NCBI GenBank assembly: GCA_025403435.1
Contig: CM046349.1
Coordinates: 20,668,004-20,732,003 of the forward strand
DNA length: 64,000 nucleotides
Origin: Artocarpus heterophyllus
Taxonomy: Eukaryota; Streptophyta; Magnoliopsida; Rosales; Moraceae
Reading direction: 5' to 3'
Below are positions 59,751 through 64,000 of the stretch, in pieces. How positions within the stretch are numbered: position 1 is the stretch's first letter; every line of letters starts with the position of its first letter. The notes beneath the pieces are model-generated. The model was given only the letters and a program-made list of their open reading frames with translations. It ran no database searches and had not been told where the DNA came from. The position numbers and the translations under genes were made by a program.

Positions 59751-60060
59751 ATCCCTAATACTTATACAGGTAAGGAGATGTCAAACTTTTGTGCCTAATC
59801 TATGTGGGACTTCCCTAGTACTTGTACATGTTAGGGGATGTCAAGCTTTAATGCCTAATTGATGTAGGACTCTACATTTAGGCTTTTTCTAACAAAATCT
59901 AAATGTCACCGAGCATACTTTGACCATCAATTTCTAATTCACCTGATTACCATTTAGAGCATATAAATATATGATTTCGATCTCTTTGCGACAGAGAACA
60001 CCTACTAAAATTATGCCTCAAAATGACTCCTCAAAATGATTGTTAACCATTTTTTCCAAT
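59751..60060 (-). repeat. Probable 3' LTR region of the outer Copia element
   Basis: On the - strand a purine-rich GATGTGGGAAATCATTGG sequence (about 60076-60059) is a likely polypurine tract, and the sequence to its left would be the LTR. Inside are two direct ~60 bp repeats (59752-59810 and 59814-59872) that share CCCTA(A/G)TACTT(A/G)TACA and end in TGTGGGACT/TGTAGGACT. The exact LTR ends cannot be fixed because the 5' LTR is outside the window. Confidence 0.45.
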
Positions 60061-60650
60061 GATTTCCCACATCAATGAAATTGATCGACCAAAAGGAAAA
60101 ACAAAGACACTACATGGTGATAGAGTTCTATGGTTAATGCCTATATAGGATAGGTAGAGGTTAACCCTTGAACCTTCTCTTGTGAAAGTATGTTTACTTT
60201 ATTGGCTGACTAGTGGACGCAATGTCCTTGAACTATTTTGCCGTTGTGTAAATGATAACATACCTCACACAGATATGTTCCTAACACAGTTTTAGTTCTC
60301 ATGGTTATGTTCATTGTGGCCATGAACATCTCCCAAGTTCTACAAGAGTTTCTAAAGAATTAATCCCTAACAATTCCTTTTTGTAGCGGCCCTGCTTCTC
60401 TTTCACATAGGCAATTTCTTACTATAAGAGTAACCCACATTACTCTGCTCAAATTCCCATCGTATTCGATGCATAAGAATCATTAAAAGAAAACTGCTTA
60501 ACCTTGCCCTATGGGTATCGCTATTTTTATTATAGGTATGAGTTGGGGTAGCTCTCACAGTGATCCTACTCGGTCTATTCAGTTTAGTTATCCCATTGAA
60601 CCTAGATCTTGGGATCTCCGGTCTACAACGTTGGGTGTTTAGTGTTTCAA
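60061..60650 (-). other. 3' untranslated region of the outer Copia element
   Basis: Non-coding - strand sequence between the RNase H stop and the putative polypurine tract. It is unusually long for a Copia 3' region. Stretches such as GATCACTGTGAGAGCTACCC (- strand) are not coding in any frame I could follow. Confidence 0.5.
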
Positions 60651-62079
60651 CCTATTCTTTTATGGGCTTAAGTCCCATTCCTCTTGATGTTTTCTCAACT
60701 TGATCTCAATTTAGTCCTTTAGTTAATGGATCCACAATATTCTCTTTAGACCTTATATAGTCTATTGTTATGACTCCAGTTGAGATTAGTTGTCTAACGG
60801 TATTATGTTGATGACGTATATATCTTGACTTACCGTTGTACATCACATTTTGTGCCCTGCCAATAGCAGATTGATTATCACAATGTGTGCATATTGCAGG
60901 CATAGGTTTAGGCCATTCAGGGGTATCCTCTAAGAAATGCCTTAGCCATTCAGCCTCTTCACCACTTTTATCTAAGGCTACAAATTCAATTCCAAAATGG
61001 ATCTGGTTATTACCATTTGCTTTGAGGACTTCTGTGAAACTGTTGTGCCTCCCAAAGTGAATACATATCCACTTATAGCTTTAGAATCTTGTATGTTAAA
61101 TATACAACTTGCGTCTGAAAACCCTTTAAGAATAACAGGATCTCTTGTATAGCATAGCCTATAATCATGAGTATAACGTAAGTACCTAAGTACTCTAACA
61201 ATCGCTTTCCAGTGGTTATCTCCTAGATTACTCGTGAATTTACTCAAACTACTCATGGTGTAGGCAATATCTGGTCTTGTACAACTTATTAAGTACATTA
61301 AACTGCTTATCACTCTAGCATATTTCACCTGGGATATATTTTCTCCTCTATTTTTGGACAGATGTTGACTAATATCAAATGGTGTTCTAGCCGCGCCAGT
61401 GTCATTTTTACTAAATTTATCAAGTATCTTGTCCACATAGTGTAAGTCACTTAAGACAACTCCATCAGGCGATCTTTTGATTTTGATTCCCAAAATCATA
61501 TCAGCAGGTCCCCATGTCTTTCATATCGAACCTAGAGTTCAACATGTCTTTAGTGGATATGACCATCTGATCATTGCCACCCACGATTAGCATGTCATCT
61601 ATATACAGATAAAGAATAATTTATCCATTGTCTGTACTTTTGATATAAACACACTTGTCACACTCATTAATCTTAAAACCATTTGACATCATGATACTGT
61701 CAAATTTCTCGTGCCATTGCTTTGGTGCTTGTTTAAGTCCATACAAAGACTTCATCAATTTACTGACTTTCTTTTCTTGTCTTGGAGTAATAGAACCTTC
61801 AAGTCGTTCCATATATATTTCCTCTTCAAGATATCCATTAAGAGAATCAGTCTTTACATCCATCTGATGTACTTCAAGATTCCGCAAAGCAACAATCGCC
61901 AAAATCATTCTAATGGAGGTTATTCTCGTCACAAGAGAATAAGTATCAAAATAATCAAGGCTTTCTTTTTGTATATAACCTTTTATAACAAGTCTAGCCT
62001 TATTCTTGTCAATTGTTCCATCCGCTTTCATTTTTCGTTTGAAAATCCACTTAGAACCTAGTGGTTTAGTGTTGGGTTT
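60651..62079 (-). pseudogene. Outer Copia element: reverse transcriptase and RNase H, interrupted
   Basis: Read leftwards from 62079. It begins inside the reverse transcriptase (PNTKPLGSKWIFKRKMKADG), then KARLVIKGYIQKE, HQMDVKTDSLNGYLEEEIYME, KSLYGLKQAPKQWHEKFD and the catalytic YIDDMLIVGGND. After a stop near 61620 and a frame break near 61500 come [35 protein letters not shown] and the RNase H motifs FSDASC, THCDNQSAIGRAQNVMYNG, RHNTV-like QHNTVRQLIS and ENIVDPLTKGLN. The protein ends about GMGLKPIKE near 60660. The N-terminal half of the polyprotein is cut off at 62079 by an LTR of a second Copia element. Confidence 0.9.
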
Positions 62080-62721
62080 TGTTAGATTTTGTGATTCAAA
62101 TAAGCAACGAAAAATCAAAAGTAATTCCTACAAAACCCTCGTAGAATCCATGCAATTCGATTAGAATGATAAGAAAGTCATAGAATCTTAACAGGATGAC
62201 AAAAGGGGTAAGATTGCTAGAAGAAAAAGAGCAATCTTACCCCTGTTAAAGATAATATTAGAATGTGTCAAAATATAAAACTTGTCATGTAGGAAACAAT
62301 GGTGATTTCAGGTTAGAGGACTGATAATACTATTGTGATGAGAATTACTTATGAAAATTATCCATGTAGTATTCTCATAGCGGGTCGATCCAATACATTA
62401 TTTGTCAAATATGTATCTATAAGTAGACTTAGTATCTCATACACATGATTAGTAAAACATAATCATCAGTCAGACTTCATACTAGTCTTCATTCATTATT
62501 ATCCTAATAATAATGACCGACTAAGAATAATTTAGAATAAAATTCAATTTTCACCTAAGAGTTTTACTATCAAGTCACATACTTAATGACCTTAGGCAAA
62601 ATTAACTATTCATGTAATTAGAATAAAAAACAATAATGAAAATGCCTCTTTATTAATAAAATACATGTAACAAAGTCAAAATGTGGTCATTATATAATTG
62701 GCCTAGGGCACATCACTAACA
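62080..62721 (-). repeat. 3' LTR of the inner Copia element
   Basis: 642 bp with perfect TGTTAG...CTAACA ends. It lies inside the reverse transcriptase of the outer element on the left and next to a polypurine tract on the right. The 5' LTR is beyond the window, so the target duplication (left side GGTTT) cannot be confirmed. Confidence 0.85.
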
Positions 62722-62733
62722 ATCTCCCACTTG
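62722..62733 (-). other. Polypurine tract of the inner Copia element
   Basis: On the - strand, GCAAGTGGGAGATTGTTAG spans the tract and the first LTR bases, matching the tract at 36829-36839 of the unrelated-LTR Copia element. Confidence 0.8.
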
Positions 62734-64000
62734 CACTAGGTCCAATCAATATTGTATCTAATACCCATTGACCTAGTATGACTCTCATGCTTAGGCTATG
62801 GAAGAGGCTTAGTGAGTGGATCAGCAACATTGTCATTTGTAGGTACTCTGTATATCTTCACGTCTCCTCTCTCAATGATTTCTTGAATGAGATGATAACG
62901 CCTGAGTATGTGCTTGGATCGTTGATGTGATCTAGGTTCTTTAGCCTGTGCTATGGCCCCATTATTATCACAATACAAGTCTACTAGATCTGATATACAA
63001 AGAACAACACCCAATCTAGTAATAAACTTTTTGATCCAACTGCTTCCTTAGTTGTTTCTGAAGCAGCTATATACTCATCTTTTGTTGTAGAATTAGCAAC
63101 GGTGTCTTGTTTTGAACTTCTCTAGGTCACTGCACCTCCATTCAAATAGAATACATAACCTGACTGCAATAGAAAGTCATCCCTGTCGGATTGGAAGTTG
63201 GCATCTGTTTAACCACTTACGACAAGCTCATCTTCCTTTCCTCCATACAGTAAGAATGCATCCTTAGTTCTTCTCAAAGATTTAAGGACATTCTTGACTG
63301 CTGTCTAGTGACTTTCACTTGGATTTGATCAGTATCTGCTAGTTATGCTTAAGGCATATGAGACATCAGGTCGAGTATATAACATTGCATACATGATAGA
63401 TCCAATGGCAGAAGCATATGGAATCTTGTTCATGCAGTCTCGCTCATCCTGTGTCACTAGACACTGAGTCTTGCTGAGACTAATTCCATGTGACATTGGC
63501 AAGAATCCCCTCTTGGAATCTTGCATACCAAACCTATTCAATATTTTGTCAATGTATGTACTCTGACTTAGGCCAATAAGCCTCTTAGATCTATTCCTAT
63601 AGATCTTGATGCCTAGAGGGGATATCATTGAGAAACAATTCCCTAACCATGATTTAACATTTTGTAGAGTAGGGATATCATTTCCAATGAGTAATATGTC
63701 ATCAACATATAGCACTAGAAAAACTATTGCGCTCCCACTAACCTTCTTGTAAACACAAGGCTCATCTTCATTTTTGATGAAGCCAAACTCTTTGATTGTT
63801 TCATCAAAATGAAGATTCCAACTCCAAGATGCTTGCTTCAATCCATAAATGGATCTTTGAAGTTTGCAAACCTTTCTAGAAATCTCAAGACTAACAAAAC
63901 CTTTGGGTTATGTCATATACACATCCTCAAGTAGGTTTCCATTAAGAAATGTTGTTTTGACATCCATTTGCTAAATCTCATAATCATAGTATGCAGCTAT
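62734..64000 (-). pseudogene. Inner Copia element: reverse transcriptase and RNase H, running off the window
   Basis: Read leftwards from the window edge: QMDVKTTFLNGNLLEDVYM, SIYGLKQASWSWNLHFDE, the catalytic YVDDILLIGND, GLSQSTYIDKILNRFGMQD and IPYASAIGSIMYAMLYTRPD, then RNase H with LVDLYCDNNGAIAQAKEP, SKHILRRYHLIQEI and DNVADPLTKPLP (ending near 62760). Stops occur near 63970 and 63912 and after SITSRY (63329), and there is at least one small deletion near 63625 and a frameshift between 63329 and 63014. The gag, protease and integrase parts lie beyond 64000. Confidence 0.9.

Noticed and set aside
1..64000. tRNA, rRNA or known microRNA genes
   Set aside because: No cloverleaf with proper A and B boxes and acceptor stem was seen apart from the SINE head, and no rRNA-like conserved block. 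A computational scan could still find a small RNA.

Overview
This is an AT-rich stretch of a plant nuclear genome, most likely a eudicot. The evidence is an intronless 9-cis-epoxycarotenoid dioxygenase (NCED) gene with a plastid-type N-terminus, set among plant-type transposable elements (hAT, Mutator-like with a DUF1985 gene, CACTA, Ty1/Copia, SINE, MITEs). No bacterial-style operon, CRISPR array, rRNA or tRNA gene was seen. The species cannot be named from the sequence.

Layout. 1-1330: 3' part of a decayed hAT transposase with one intron and a GC-rich terminal palindrome. 2458-9035: a decayed Mutator-like element with a + strand MULE transposase (2458-4702) and a convergent - strand DUF1985 pseudogene (8110-7041). 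Between and beside them lies an unusual family of tandem and hairpin repeats built on GGTCGATATGGGG/GTCTACA words. 10380-13710: a possible unrecognised, degraded gene. 15271-16165: a MITE with long, imperfect inverted repeats. 20061-21285: a CACTA terminus with a subterminal array.

21286-38838: four ~2 kb LTRs (A-D) of one Copia family. LTRs C and D bound a 9.7 kb element with all gag-pol domains but about ten stop codons. LTRs A and B belong to a rearranged structure in which CACTA flank plus LTR start was duplicated into the middle of a truncated gag/protease region.

42479-44320: the single clearly intact gene, NCED, catalysing the committed step of abscisic acid synthesis in plastids. It has a TATA box, a perfect G-box palindrome 227 bp before the ATG and another about 880 bp upstream.

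44500-57050: AT-rich intergenic DNA holding a SINE with a perfect 16 bp target-site duplication, a later 108 bp tandem duplication that copied its tail, two diverged copies of one ~490 bp MITE family, and another MITE. 57048-59740: a CACTA-like end and degenerate low-complexity DNA. 59750-64000: two nested - strand Copia elements. The second element's 642 bp 3' LTR interrupts the reverse transcriptase of the first.

No gene system that looks wholly new is present. The best leads are the Copia A/B rearrangement with its step in divergence, the hairpin repeat family that has picked up a piece of transposase ORF, complementary GC motifs in the Copia LTR and leader, and the SINE followed by tandem duplication. 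All coordinates and similarity counts were made by eye.
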